In this document: positions 1-8,387 of the stretch, one piece after another
Position numbering within the stretch: the first letter of the stretch is position 1
Layout of the letters: every line of letters starts with the position of its first letter
From: an uncultured Eubacteriales bacterium
GTDB taxonomy: Bacteria > Bacillota > Clostridia > Oscillospirales > Oscillospiraceae
Direction: 5' to 3'
NCBI GenBank assembly: GCA_900552015.1
Contig: URXY01000005.1
Span: 1-51,392 of the forward strand
DNA: 51,392 nucleotides
Notes under the pieces: model-generated
Database searches by the model: none
Told to the model about the DNA's origin: nothing
What the model saw: only the letters and a program-made list of their open reading frames with translations
Program-made: the position numbers and the translations under genes

Positions 1-549
1 GACATCCGCTGCGGCGTGGAAGTGGGGCGCGACATAACGCTGGACACGCTGCGCCGGGAGGGCTATAAGGCTTTCTACGTGGCCATTGGCTGCCAGGACG
101 GCCGCAGCGCGGGCATTCCCGGCGAGGACACCGCGGGCGTGATGACCGCCGTGGACTTCTTGCACGCCGTCGCGGAAAACGAAACGTACCCCGTGGAGGG
201 CCGGGCCGTTGTCATCGGCGGCGGGAACGTGGCCATCGACGTGGCCCGCACCAGCGTCCGCTGCGGCGCTGCAGAAGTTTCCATGTACTGCCTGGAGCCG
301 CGGGAAAGCATGCCCGCCTCCGCCGAGGAAGCAGCAGAGGCCGAAGATGAGGGCGTGGCCATCCGCTGCGGCTGGGGCCCGAAGGAGATTCTTGCGGAAG
401 CCGGCCGGGTGACCGGCATCGTTCTGAAACGATGCGTTTCCGTGTTTGATGAAAACGGCCGCTTCTGCCCCAGATATGACGAGGCCGATACCATTACCGT
501 TCCCTGTGAACATGTGTTTCTGAGCATTGGCCAGAGCATCCGGTGGGGC
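1..549 (+). CDS. Partial FAD/NAD(P)-dependent oxidoreductase, GltD-like (truncated at both ends)
   Basis: The frame is open at the left edge, so the gene begins outside the window. About 183 residues are visible. They contain a dinucleotide-binding loop GGGNVAIDVARTS (bases about 220-258), typical of the NADPH-binding domain of glutamate synthase small-subunit-like flavoproteins, and end at LSIGQSIRWG, a motif that normally precedes the C-terminal FAD-contacting segment (GG-D-rich stretch and AI-x-A-G-K). That C-terminal part is missing: from about base 550 the frame continues directly as DNA polymerase III alpha. The family passes electrons between NAD(P)H and partner oxidoreductases; the partner here is unknown. 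The break coincides with a short SLLDG-coding stretch that suits both proteins, so a chimeric assembly is more likely than a natural fusion. Confidence 0.75.
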
Positions 550-3500
550 AGCCTGCTGGACGGCGCAAACCGCATCGGCCCACTGCTCGACCGCGTTAAA
601 GAGCTGGGCATGGACGCCTGCGCCATCACCGACCACGGCGTGATGTACGGTGCGATCGACTTTTACCGCGCCTGCAAGGCCGAGGGCATCAAGCCCATCA
701 TTGGCTGTGAGGTGTACGTCGCCCCGCGCACGCGCTTTGATAAGCAGCACGAATTTGACTCCGAGGCCCGCCATCTCGTGCTGCTGTGCGAGAATGAGGA
801 AGGCTACCGCAACCTCTCCTACCTCGTCTCGATGGCGCACGTGGAGGGCTTTTACATCAAGCCGCGCATTGATCTGGACCTTTTGCGCGAGCATTCCAAG
901 GGCCTCATTGCGCTCTCAGCGTGTCTGGCCGGCGAGATCCCGCGCAGGCTCCGCAATGGTGACTACAACGGTGCCAAGGAATATGCCTTGACACTATCTG
1001 ATATCTTTGGACTCGAGCATTTTTATTTAGAGTTACAGGACCACGGCATCCGCGACCAGGCCATCGTCAACAAGGGCATCCTGCGCCTGCATGAGGAAAC
1101 GGGTCTCCCGCTCGTCGTGACGAACGACGCCCACTATCTTCGAAAAGAAGACGCCTACGCGCACGACGTGCTGCTCTGCATCCAGACGGGAAAGACCGTG
1201 GACGATGAGAACCGTATGCGCTACGAACCGCAGCGCTTCTATCTGCGCACGACCGAGGAGATGGCGGCACTCTTTCCCGACTATCCCGAGGCGATTGAGA
1301 ACACCGGCAAAATCGCCGAGCGCTGCAATTTGGAGTTCACGTTCGGCAAGTATCATCTGCCGGAATTCAAGGTGCCGGAGGGCTACACATCGCTCACGTA
1401 CTTCAAAAATCTCTGCGCCGACGGCTTCGCCCAGCGCTACGGAGAAGGAACGGAGAAACAGCGCGCGCAGCTCGAATACGAGCAGAACATGATCGAGCGC
1501 ATGGGCTTTGTCGACTACTTTTTGATCGTCTCCGATTTCGTGCGCTACGCCAAGAGCGTCGGCATCCCCGTCGGCCCGGGGCGCGGCAGCGCGGCAGGTA
1601 GCATCGTTTCCTACTGCCTGTCGATCACGGACATCGAGCCGATGAAATACGGCCTGTTTTTCGAGCGCTTTTTGAACCCCGAGCGCGTGTCGATGCCTGA
1701 TATCGACATGGACTTCGGCGATACGCGCCGCGGCGAGGTCGTGGAATACGTGCGCCGCAAGTACGGCGATGACCATGTGGCGCAGATCGTTACCTTCGGT
1801 ACGATGGCCGCGCGCGGCGTCATCCGCGACGTGGGCCGCGCGCTCAACATGAGCTATGCCGACTGCGACGTCATTGCCAAGCTCGTCCCCGCGGGGCCGC
1901 ACGTCACGCTTGACGATGCGATGCGTATTTCGCGTGAGCTGCGCGAAAAGTACGAGAGCGACGAGCAGGTGAAAAAGCTCATTGACACGGCACGCGCCCT
2001 TGAAGGCATGCCGCGCCACGCCTCGACGCACGCCGCCGGCGTGGTTATCACGAAGCGCCCCGTCGTCGACTATGTCCCGCTCGCGCGCAACGACGACACG
2101 ATCGTCTGCCAGTACGTGATGACGACGCTCGAAGAGCTCGGCTTGCTCAAAATGGACTTCCTTGGCCTGCGCAACCTCACGATTTTAGATGACGCGGTCA
2201 AAACGATCCGCGAAAAGGATAAAGACTTTACATTGCAGAATATCCCGGAGGATGACGCCGCGACCTACGAGATGCTGGCCGCGGGGCGGACGTCCGGCGT
2301 CTTCCAGCTCGAATCGAGCGGCATGACGGGCGTGTGCGTCAGCCTGAAGCCGCAGAACATCGAGGATATCACGGCTCTGATTGCGCTCTACCGTCCGGGA
2401 CCGATGGAATCCATCCCGAAATTCATCGCCTGCAAGCACGACCCGAAAAAGGTCACCTACCTCATTCCGCAGCTTGAGCCGATCTTGTCCATCACCTACG
2501 GCTGCATCGTGTATCAGGAGCAGGTCATTCAGATCTTCCAGCAGCTCGCGGGCTACTCGCTCGGTCAGGCGGATATGCTGCGCCGTGCGATGAGCAAGAA
2601 GAAGGTCAAGGACATTGAGCGCGAACGCGAAGCGTTCCTGCACGGCGATCCCGCGCGCAATATCTCCGGCTGCGTGGCGAACGGCATCGACGAAAAGGCT
2701 GCGCAGGAAATTTACGAGGAAATTTACGCCTTTGCAAACTACGCGTTCAACAAGGCGCACGCCGCGGCCTATGCGGTCGTCGCGTATCAGACGGCGTACT
2801 TCAAGTGCCACTATCCGAAAGAGTACATGGCGGCGCTCTTGTCAAGCGTCCTCGACTCGTCCGACAAGGTGGGCGAGTACTTCAACGAGTGCCGCGAGTG
2901 CGGCATCAAGCTCCTGCCGCCGGACGTCAACCATTCCGCCGACCGCTTCACGGTCGAGCCCGAGGGCATCCGCTTCGGCCTCGTCGCCATCAAGAACATC
3001 GGCCGCGGGCTCATTCTGCGCATGATGCAGGAGCGCGAGCTCAATGGCCCGTTCGTCGATTTTCAGGATTTCTGCCGCCGCATGGACGGCATGGAGATCA
3101 ATAAGCGTGCGGTCGAGAACCTGATCCGCGCAGGCGCGTTCGATTCGACGGGCGCGAAGCGCTCGCAGCTCATCGCTGTCTACGAAAAGGTGATGGACGG
3201 CATCGCCGAGGGGAACCGCACGAACGTGGAGGGGCAGATCGACTTTTTCGGCATGGGCGCGGAGACCGCGCAGCAGGCCGCGCTCGTCCTGCCCGACATT
3301 CCCGAGTTCACGCCGCAGGAGCTCATGGCGATGGAGAGAGCCACGACGGGGCTTTACCTCTCGGGGCATCCGATGGATGCCTACCGCTCGCTCGTCCGCT
3401 CGTCCGGTGCGGCCGCCATTGGCCGCGTGATGGAGGACTTTTCGCAGGAAACAGGGCCGACGACCTTTTCCGACGGACAAAAGATCACGCTTGCCGGCGT

Positions 3501-3987
3501 CGTCACCGCGAGCAAGACGAAGATGACGAAGAAAAATACCCTCATGGCCTATGTGACGCTCGAGGACGGCACGGGAACGATGGAGCTGTTGTGCTTCGCG
3601 CGCGTGCTGGAACAGTGCGGCAGTTATTTGCAGGAGGGGCAGGTCATCTATGTCACGGGCACGCTTTCCGTGCGCGACGAAAAAGCGCCGCAGCTGCTGT
3701 GCGACTTTGCCCGCCCGCTGTCCTCCGCGCTCTCAACGCCCGCAGTACCTCAGGAGCAGGGACAGAAAGCGGCGGGGCAGACGCTCTATCTGAGGCTACC
3801 GTCGGCCAACGGGCCGAAGATGGACATCCTCAAAAAGATCCTCTATATGTTCGAGGGGCGGGAGAACAATGTTCGCATCCGCGTGCTCGATACCGGCAAG
3901 CTCATCGGCACGACCTGCGACCTGCACCCCTCGCTCGTGCGCGACCTGGAGGAACGCTTCGGTAAGGAAAACGTCGTGGTGAAATGA
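550..3987 (+). CDS. dnaE: DNA polymerase III subunit alpha, missing its extreme N-terminus
   Basis: Replicative polymerase of the DnaE type, 1145 residues visible, close to full length for the family. In order: PHP domain (ITDHG near residue 26, then GCEVYVAPR), the polymerase core with GPGRGSAAGS (about residue 340) and the acidic catalytic motif PDIDMDF (residues 383-389), finger and tau-binding parts (SYCLS; later YRPGPMESIP and QADMLRRAMSKKK), a helix-hairpin-helix near residue 854 and a C-terminal OB fold (about 975-1060). Ordinary DnaE begins with a short segment carrying the HLHVHT metal motif before SLLDGA; that segment and the start codon are absent because the frame runs in from an unrelated oxidoreductase. 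The downstream sequence is intact and ends in TGA. The true gene is probably complete in the organism. Confidence 0.93.
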   Translation, partial: SLLDGANRIGPLLDRVKELGMDACAITDHGVMYGAIDFYRACKAEGIKPIIGCEVYVAPRTRFDKQHEFDSEARHLVLLCENEEGYRNLSYLVSMAHVEGFYIKPRIDLDLLREHSKGLIALSACLAGEIPRRLRNGDYNGAKEYALTLSDIFGLEHFYLELQDHGIRDQAIVNKGILRLHEETGLPLVVTNDAHYLRKEDAYAHDVLLCIQTGKTVDDENRMRYEPQRFYLRTTEEMAALFPDYPEAIENTGKIAERCNLEFTFGKYHLPEFKVPEGYTSLTYFKNLCADGFAQRYGEGTEKQRAQLEYEQNMIERMGFVDYFLIVSDFVRYAKSVGIPVGPGRGSAAGSIVSYCLSITDIEPMKYGLFFERFLNPERVSMPDIDMDFGDTRRGEVVEYVRRKYGDDHVAQIVTFGTMAARGVIRDVGRALNMSYADCDVIAKLVPAGPHVTLDDAMRISRELREKYESDEQVKKLIDTARALEGMPRHASTHAAGVVITKRPVVDYVPLARNDDTIVCQYVMTTLEELGLLKMDFLGLRNLTILDDAVKTIREKDKDFTLQNIPEDDAATYEMLAAGRTSGVFQLESSGMTGVCVSLKPQNIEDITALIALYRPGPMESIPKFIACKHDPKKVTYLIPQLEPILSITYGCIVYQEQVIQIFQQLAGYSLGQADMLRRAMSKKKVKDIEREREAFLHGDPARNISGCVANGIDEKAAQEIYEEIYAFANYAFNKAHAAAYAVVAYQTAYFKCHYPKEYMAALLSSVLDSSDKVGEYFNECRECGIKLLPPDVNHSADRFTVEPEGIRFGLVAIKNIGRGLILRMMQERELNGPFVDFQDFCRRMDGMEINKRAVENLIRAGAFDSTGAKRSQLIAVYEKVMDGIAEGNRTNVEGQIDFFGMGAETAQQAALVLPDIPEFTPQELMAMERATTGLYLSGHPMDAYRSLVRSSGAAAIGRVMEDFSQETGPTTFSDGQKITLAGVVTASKTKMTKKNTLMAYVTLEDGTGTMELLCFARVLEQCGSYLQEGQVIYVTGTLSVRDEKAPQLLCDFARPLSSALSTPAVPQEQGQKAAGQTLYLRLPSANGPKMDILKKILYMFEGRENNVRIRVLDTGKLIGTTCDLHPSLVRDLEERFGKENVVVK

Positions 3988-4059
3988 CAGAAAGGAGCCC
4001 GCAGTGATGAAATCACGCTTGACCATGATCTGAACAATATTTCGATCATGGAGGAATTT

Positions 4060-4458
4060 ATGGAGATCATCGAATATCGGACCTATCGAGAGGAAGATAT
4101 CCTGCCGTTGTATGCGTCCGTCGGCTGGACGGCCTACACGGATGCACCCGACGCGCTGCGGCGCGGATTTGAAAAGTCCCTGCTGACGCTGGCTGCCTAT
4201 GAAGGGAAAACGCTTGTCGGCCTTGCCCGTGCCGTTGGCGACGGTGAGACCGTCGTACTCGTGCAGGACCTGCTCGTTTTTCCGCAGTATCAGCGCCTCG
4301 GCGTCGGCACGGCGCTGCTGCGCGCAGTGATGGAGCGATTTGCGGACGTCCGGCAACTCCAACTCGTGACGGACGACACGAAGAAGACTCTCGCGTTCTA
4401 CCACTCGCTCGGACTGCGCGAGCTTTCGGCGTTTGGCTGCCGGGGCTTCATGCGGTAA
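4060..4458 (+). CDS. GNAT family N-acetyltransferase
   Basis: A 132-residue acetyltransferase of the GNAT fold, expected to move an acetyl group from acetyl-CoA to an amine; the substrate cannot be told. The acetyl-CoA pyrophosphate-binding loop is visible as QRLGVGTALLRAVMER (motif A, Q/R-x-x-G-x-G/A), preceded by the beta-4 strand VVLVQDLLVFPQYQ and followed by the beta-5 segment LQLVTDDTKKTLAFYHSLG with the usual Tyr. The start at 4060 (MEIIEYRTYRE) is preferred over the in-frame ATG at 4048 because GGAGGA at 4050-4055 sits correctly ahead of it. It lies alone between dnaE and a small membrane regulator, with 72 bases after the dnaE stop. Confidence 0.85.
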   Translation: MEIIEYRTYREEDILPLYASVGWTAYTDAPDALRRGFEKSLLTLAAYEGKTLVGLARAVGDGETVVLVQDLLVFPQYQRLGVGTALLRAVMERFADVRQLQLVTDDTKKTLAFYHSLGLRELSAFGCRGFMR

Positions 4459-4526
4459 ACCGTCGCTTTTCGCCTTCGCAACGCAAAATTGCGCGATAGT
4501 TGGTGGAGGAAACCGCTGCTTTTCGC
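4457..4526 (+). repeat. Short imperfect direct repeat flanking the GNAT stop
   Basis: A 17-base unit beginning AAACCG and ending GCTTTTCGC occurs at 4457-4473 and again at 4510-4526 with two adjacent mismatches. The first copy overlaps the acetyltransferase stop codon; the second lies 35 bases ahead of the next gene. It may be a relic of a small duplication or part of a regulatory region; I see no clear promoter here. Confidence 0.35.
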
Positions 4527-4561
4527 TATGATGAGCGCATCAAACGAAAAGGAGAACAACT

Positions 4562-4918
4562 ATGCAACTCACTCTAATCTTATTCCCAATCGCGCTTGCG
4601 ATCTACGGCGCGATCATCTACCTCTTCGTGCTGCTCGTCAAGGCGCTGCGAAAGTACATCAAGTCCAAAGACGTGCGCGAGGAGAAGAAGGCTGTCTGCC
4701 GCTCGCTCGGCGAAGCGCTCAAGGCGCACCGGACGGAAAAACAGATGACGCAGGAGTTCGTCGCCGAGACGCTTGGCGTCAGCCGTCAGGCGGTCAGCAA
4801 GTGGGAGAACGGCACGTCAGACCCCAGTACATCAAACCTCTGCGCGCTCGCAAAGCTCTACGGCATTCCGGTCGAAGAACTGTTACAGCAAGCGCGGGAA
4901 GAACAGAGCGAAAACTGA
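4562..4918 (+). CDS. XRE-family DNA-binding protein with N-terminal membrane anchor
   Basis: 118 residues. Residues about 3-27 (LTLILFPIALAIYGAIIYLF) form one hydrophobic segment followed by a Lys/Arg-rich stretch, so the protein probably sits in the membrane with its C-terminus in the cytoplasm. Residues about 45-108 are a helix-turn-helix of the lambda-repressor/XRE type: LGEALKAHRTEKQMTQEFVA, then the recognition helix region LGVSRQAVSKWENGTSDPS. This arrangement (anchor first, HTH after) is opposite to most membrane-bound XRE proteins. The start has a good ribosome binding site (AAAAGGAG at 4549-4556). Target genes are unknown; the neighbouring acetyltransferase and the convergent DUF4364 gene are not obviously related. 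Confidence 0.8.
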   Translation: MQLTLILFPIALAIYGAIIYLFVLLVKALRKYIKSKDVREEKKAVCRSLGEALKAHRTEKQMTQEFVAETLGVSRQAVSKWENGTSDPSTSNLCALAKLYGIPVEELLQQAREEQSEN

Positions 4919-4920
4919 GC

Positions 4921-4958
4921 AAAAAGAAGAGACAGCCGAAAGGCTGTCTCTTCTTTTT
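4921..4958 (+). terminator. Bidirectional intrinsic terminator
   Basis: A perfect 17-bp stem (arms 4921-4937 and 4942-4958) closed by a GAAA tetraloop. The arms begin with an A tract and end with a T tract, so it can stop transcription from the XRE gene on the plus strand and from the convergent DUF4364 gene on the minus strand. Confidence 0.9.
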
Positions 4959-4970
4959 ATGTACGATGCT

Positions 4971-5513
4971 TTATTTTTCTTCGTCGGGTTCGGAGAAGAG
5001 CGTGTTCAAAACGCCGGAGTAGAGGCGTTCAGGATTTTTCTGGAAGCGCTCGGCGAGGTCTTTGGCCATGACCTCCTTCGGGACCATGAGGTCCATCTTG
5101 AGCAGCGGCTGGTCGTCATCGTCGTTGAAGGCGAGGGTGACGGTGTAAGTCCCGTTGCGGCGGGGCTGGATATCCGACTTGATCTGCGCGCGGCGCTTGA
5201 GCTTCTGGTTGAAGATGGTGATGTTCTTATCGGCGCGCAGGCGCACAGAGTAGGGAAGGCTCGACTCGCAGATCGCGCCATTGTGCAGGCCCTTTTCCGT
5301 GATGGCGTAGAGCCCGTCATCCGAGAGCGTCAAATGCTGCGATTCGACCAAATTGCTCAGGCATTCGGAAAAGTCGAAAAAGTCGATGCCGTCGTCACAC
5401 ATCGTCAGCTCCTGCATTGCCTCGAACGGGACCGGCTCGATGAGTCTGGCGGCGACGTAAAGAATGAGAAATTTGATCTCCAGCTTGTCCTGAATAAAAC
5501 CGACGCGCCCCAT
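4971..5513 (-). CDS. DUF4364 family protein
   Basis: 180 residues, the only minus-strand gene in the left half of the window. It begins MGRVGFIQDKLEIKFLILYV and has a winged-helix-like N-terminal half (MQELTMCDDGIDFFDFSECL, then LTLSDDGLYAITEKG), followed by a beta-rich part; this pattern matches DUF4364, a clostridial family resembling PadR/winged-helix regulators but without an established role. The start at 5513 is chosen over the upstream ATG at 5555 because a strong GAGGAGGTG site lies just before it. It ends in an acidic tail (EPDEEK) and shares the terminator at 4921-4958 with the XRE gene. Confidence 0.75.
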   Translation of the reverse strand: MGRVGFIQDKLEIKFLILYVAARLIEPVPFEAMQELTMCDDGIDFFDFSECLSNLVESQHLTLSDDGLYAITEKGLHNGAICESSLPYSVRLRADKNITIFNQKLKRRAQIKSDIQPRRNGTYTVTLAFNDDDDQPLLKMDLMVPKEVMAKDLAERFQKNPERLYSGVLNTLFSEPDEEK

Positions 5514-5671
5514 AGCGCACCTCCTCGGATGGATGAATTGCAGGTATGATATCACAAAAGAAGGGACGATACCACAAAAAGTTGTCGATACCGGCCGACC
5601 ATAAACTATATTTAGTGTAGCACACTTTTCTCAAATTGTATAGGGCTTTTTCAAAAACGCCTGTGCGCAGC

Positions 5672-5697
5672 ACCCATTTTCGCGCGCGGCATAGACT
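5672..5697 (+). promoter_or_regulatory. Candidate sporulation (mother-cell) promoter for the Cys-rich gene
   Basis: The -10-like CATAGACT at 5690-5697 is preceded, after a 16-base spacer, by AC at 5672-5673. This resembles the sigma-K pattern (AC, 16-17 bases, CATA-NNN-TA). A very similar octamer, CATAGAGT, sits ahead of spoIIIAA. The evidence is motif resemblance only. Confidence 0.3.
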
Positions 5698-5763
5698 GTG
5701 GTGAAAGAAAGGCACGGTCGCGCCGGACTTTCCAGTACTTAAAATAGGAGGTATTCTTGCTTT

Positions 5764-6612
5764 ATGGCTGATAAAGTTGTTGCAGGCCCTGTCAGCGGCG
5801 CAAACGGCGTGCGCGAAGCGGTCTGTATCCATACGAAAAAGATATACTCGTCCTGCCGCGACAAGGACTGTATCGAGGACCTGCGCTTTTACCCCACGGC
5901 CAGCGCGCAGAGCGTGCTGAGCACGAGCCAGTGCATCCGCGGCGGCAGCGCGGAGCTGCTCTATACCTTTGTCGATGTGGAGCCGGTGAACTTCAACCGG
6001 GGCTACTACACGGTGGATATGCACTTTTTCTACCGCGTCATCCTGCAGGCGATGATGAGCGGCAGCTCGCGCTACACGGAGATTGAAGGCCTTGCCGCCT
6101 TTGATAAGCGCGTGGTGCTCTTTGGCAGCGAGGGCGGGGCGAAGGTCTACTCGTCTGCGCCGGCGGCGAACGCCGTCGACGCGCCGCTCGACCTGACGGC
6201 GAACCTTCCCACGGCGGTCGTCGAGGTCGTGGACCCGATGCTGCTGTGCGCGCACTTTGCCGACAACTGCAACTGCCGCTGTGGCTGCGGCTGCGGGGTG
6301 CTCGGCGGCGTGCCCGCCGGTATTCTTGCGGCCTTTGACGAACCCATCGTGTTCGACGAGGCGGCCATCCGCCGTGTGTGCATCTCGCTCGGCCAGTTTT
6401 CTACCGTGCGCCTGGAGCGCGACACGCAGCTCCTCATCCCCGTGTACGACTACTGCATCCCGTCCAACGAGTGCACGCTCGCCGGCGGCAACTGCGGCAG
6501 CGAGGACCCGTGCAAGGTCTTCGACGCGGTGGAGTTCCCGCTGGACGATTTCTTCCCGCCGAACGTGCTGCCCGGCGGCGAAAAGGGCTGCGGCTGCGGC
6601 GCAGGCAACTGA
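5764..6612 (+). CDS. Conserved clostridial cysteine-rich protein of unknown function
   Basis: 282 residues, no signal peptide and no membrane segment. The N-terminal part has VREAVCIHTKKIYSSCRDKD and the central part VNFNRGYYTVDMHFFYRV, a pattern I recall from an uncharacterised family in spore-forming clostridia. The middle contains a dense Cys cluster (NCNCRCGCGCG), and more cysteines occur near the end (CIPSNEC, GNCGSEDPC, GCGCG), about 19 in all, suggesting disulfide cross-linking or metal binding as in spore-coat proteins; that role is inference. The ATG at 5764 follows AGGAGG (5746-5751) at an unusually long spacing of 12. It is a single-gene unit with its own terminator, directly upstream of spoIIIAA. 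Confidence 0.75.
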   Translation: MADKVVAGPVSGANGVREAVCIHTKKIYSSCRDKDCIEDLRFYPTASAQSVLSTSQCIRGGSAELLYTFVDVEPVNFNRGYYTVDMHFFYRVILQAMMSGSSRYTEIEGLAAFDKRVVLFGSEGGAKVYSSAPAANAVDAPLDLTANLPTAVVEVVDPMLLCAHFADNCNCRCGCGCGVLGGVPAGILAAFDEPIVFDEAAIRRVCISLGQFSTVRLERDTQLLIPVYDYCIPSNECTLAGGNCGSEDPCKVFDAVEFPLDDFFPPNVLPGGEKGCGCGAGN

Positions 6613-6613
6613 G

Positions 6614-6640
6614 AAAAAACGGGGGATACCCCCGTTTTTT
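6614..6640 (+). terminator. Intrinsic terminator after the Cys-rich gene
   Basis: A 12-bp perfect stem (AAAAAACGGGGG, loop ATA, then the complement) running into a T-rich tail. It starts two bases after the stop codon and separates this gene from the spoIIIA operon. Confidence 0.9.
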
Positions 6641-6668
6641 CTTTTTGGCAAAGTGGGACAGACCGTGC

Positions 6669-6695
6669 ATAAGCCCGTCCGCGCGCTCATAGAGT
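6669..6695 (+). promoter_or_regulatory. Candidate sigma-E promoter of the spoIIIA operon
   Basis: ATA at 6669-6671, a 16-base spacer and CATAGAGT at 6688-6695 match the loose sigma-E consensus (ATA, 16-18 bases, CATA-box ending in T). Position fits: transcription would start about 25 bases before the spoIIIAA ATG. spoIIIA is a known sigma-E operon in Bacillus, which supports the call. Confidence 0.45.
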
Positions 6696-6727
6696 GGACT
6701 ATCACAGAAGAAGGGAAGTGCTGGAGA

Positions 6728-7666
6728 ATGGAACGGCTCAGCCGTATTTACCGCTATGAGCAGGCCTGCGAATTTCTGCCGCCGCGCTTGAAGCGCCAGG
6801 CGCTCGCGCTGCCGGACAAGCAGAAGGAGCGCACTGAGGAGTTCCGCCTGCGCGCGATGCGCCCAATGACAGTGCTCACGCCGGAGGGTGAGCTGAACGC
6901 TGCGCCCGAAGGGCTCACGTCGCTTGTGACGGCGGAGGACCTTGAGCAGATGCTCAGTGCGGTGACGGAGTATTCACGCTATGCCTGCATCGAAACGCTG
7001 CGCCATGGCTTTCTGCCGCTGCGGGGCGGGTTCCGCCTCGGTGTGTGCGGCAGTGCCGTGGTGCGGGAGGGCGAGGTGAGCAATCTGAAGGATATCTCGT
7101 CGCTGTCGCTTCGCATCGTGTGCGAGGAGGTGGGGCTGGGGAGTGGTATCGCGCCGCAGCTCTTTGACGGAGACGGGCGATTTTTGAGCACGCTCATCCT
7201 CTCGCCGCCCGGCGGCGGAAAGACGACGCTGCTGCGCGACCTCATCCGCGTTTTATCGCTCGGCGACAGCGAACACCGCGCGCTGCGCGTCGCGGTCATC
7301 GACGAGCGGGGCGAGATCGCCGTGTGCTGTAAGGGAAGAGCGCAGATGGAACTCGGCAACCACACGGATGTGCTCTCGCTCTGCCCGAAGGCGGAGGGCA
7401 TTCCCATGGTGCTGCGCGGCATGAATCCGCAGGTCATCGCAGTGGACGAGATCACTGCGGCGGAGGATATTCGCGCGTTGTGCCTGGCCGCAAACTGCGG
7501 CGTGGGACTGCTCGCGAGCATCCACGCGGCAAATGCCGAAGAGCTGATGCAGAAGCCGCTCTTTGAGGAGCTTCTGCGCGCAAAGGTCTTTTCCCGCTGC
7601 GTGACTATCTGCCAAGACGGCGGAAGGCGTACTTATGAGGTGGGCGGGCTGCCATGCTGCACCTGA
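6728..7666 (+). CDS. spoIIIAA: Stage III sporulation protein AA (ATPase)
   Basis: 312 residues. SpoIIIAA is the cytoplasmic (mother-cell) ATPase of the SpoIIIA-SpoIIQ channel that feeds the forespore, related to type II/IV secretion ATPases. The Walker A loop SPPGGGKTTLLRDLI is near residue 158, followed by VAVIDERGEIA and by GMNPQVIAVDEI (Walker B). The start at 6728 gives the expected MERLSRIYRYEQACEFLP opening. First gene of an eight-gene operon with tight spacing; it overlaps spoIIIAB by 13 bases. Confidence 0.95.
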   Translation: MERLSRIYRYEQACEFLPPRLKRQALALPDKQKERTEEFRLRAMRPMTVLTPEGELNAAPEGLTSLVTAEDLEQMLSAVTEYSRYACIETLRHGFLPLRGGFRLGVCGSAVVREGEVSNLKDISSLSLRIVCEEVGLGSGIAPQLFDGDGRFLSTLILSPPGGGKTTLLRDLIRVLSLGDSEHRALRVAVIDERGEIAVCCKGRAQMELGNHTDVLSLCPKAEGIPMVLRGMNPQVIAVDEITAAEDIRALCLAANCGVGLLASIHAANAEELMQKPLFEELLRAKVFSRCVTICQDGGRRTYEVGGLPCCT

Positions 7667-8145
7667 TGGGAGCGGCGCTCCTCCTCATGGCATCTATTTT
7701 GCTGCGGCAGTCACTCTTATCGCGGGCAAGCGTGCGACGCAGGACGCTGCGCTCGCTCGCGGAGGGATTTTTATCGCTCGCGCAGTCCGTGCGTGCGACG
7801 CTCACACCATTTCCTACGCTGCTGGAGGGACTTTCACACGAAGACGGGGCGGGAACATTTTTCACGTCTGTCCGTGCAGGACTTTCATGCGGGCAGACGC
7901 TTGCGAACGCATGGCGGGCGGCGGCGCGGACGCTGCCGCTCGCGGAGCGGGAAAAAGAGACCGTTGCGGCGCTGGGAGGTGCGCTCGGCGGAGAGGAGGA
8001 AAGCGTCTGCGCGGCTCTGACGCATGCGGCGCGGGAGCTTTCAGACGCGGAGCGATCGCTTTTTGCGCGCAGCCGGGAGGAGGGGCGCGTGATGACGGCG
8101 CTTTGCCTTGGCGGCGGAACACTGCTCGGTATTTTGCTGTTGTAA
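7654..8145 (+). CDS. spoIIIAB: Stage III sporulation protein AB
   Basis: 163 residues with an N-terminal membrane helix (LMGAALLLMASILL) and a C-terminal one (TALCLGGGTLLGILLL), the layout of SpoIIIAB, which resembles GspF-like inner-membrane proteins of type II secretion. The soluble middle carries the typical TFFTSVRAGLSCGQTLANAW segment. It overlaps the end of spoIIIAA and so is probably translationally coupled. Recognised from position and from the family pattern. Confidence 0.9.
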   Translation: MLHLMGAALLLMASILLRQSLLSRASVRRRTLRSLAEGFLSLAQSVRATLTPFPTLLEGLSHEDGAGTFFTSVRAGLSCGQTLANAWRAAARTLPLAEREKETVAALGGALGGEEESVCAALTHAARELSDAERSLFARSREEGRVMTALCLGGGTLLGILLL

Positions 8146-8190
8146 GATGATCATAGACAAGCATCAATGCTTTACAGAAGGAAGACGGAT

Positions 8191-8385
8191 ATGAACATTG
8201 ACCTCGTATTCAAGATCGCGGCGATCGGCATCGTCGTGGCCGTGCTCAACCAACTGCTCGTGCGCTCGGACCGGCCCGACCAGGCGATGCTCGTGAGCCT
8301 GGCCGGGCTCATCACGACGATGATGCTGCTCGTGCGTGAGATCAGCGCGCTCTTTGAGCTCATCAAGAGCCTGTTCGGGTTTTAG
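8191..8385 (+). CDS. spoIIIAC: Stage III sporulation protein AC
   Basis: 64 residues, two membrane helices (VFKIAAIGIVVAVLNQLLV and MLVSLAGLITTMMLLV) joined by the charged loop RSDRPDQA, which is characteristic of SpoIIIAC. The start at 8191 follows GAAGGAAG and gives the family length; an in-frame ATG at 8167 would add eight polar residues without a good site. It is part of the mother-cell membrane complex of the SpoIIIA channel, between spoIIIAB and spoIIIAD. Confidence 0.93.
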   Translation: MNIDLVFKIAAIGIVVAVLNQLLVRSDRPDQAMLVSLAGLITTMMLLVREISALFELIKSLFGF

Positions 8386-8387
8386 CG

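Noticed and set aside
4007..4033. Eight-codon frame after GAAAGGAG, behind dnaE
   Set aside because: Too short to judge and without context; it may be only the remains of a gene start. The small GTGAT/ATCAC repeat in it is weak.
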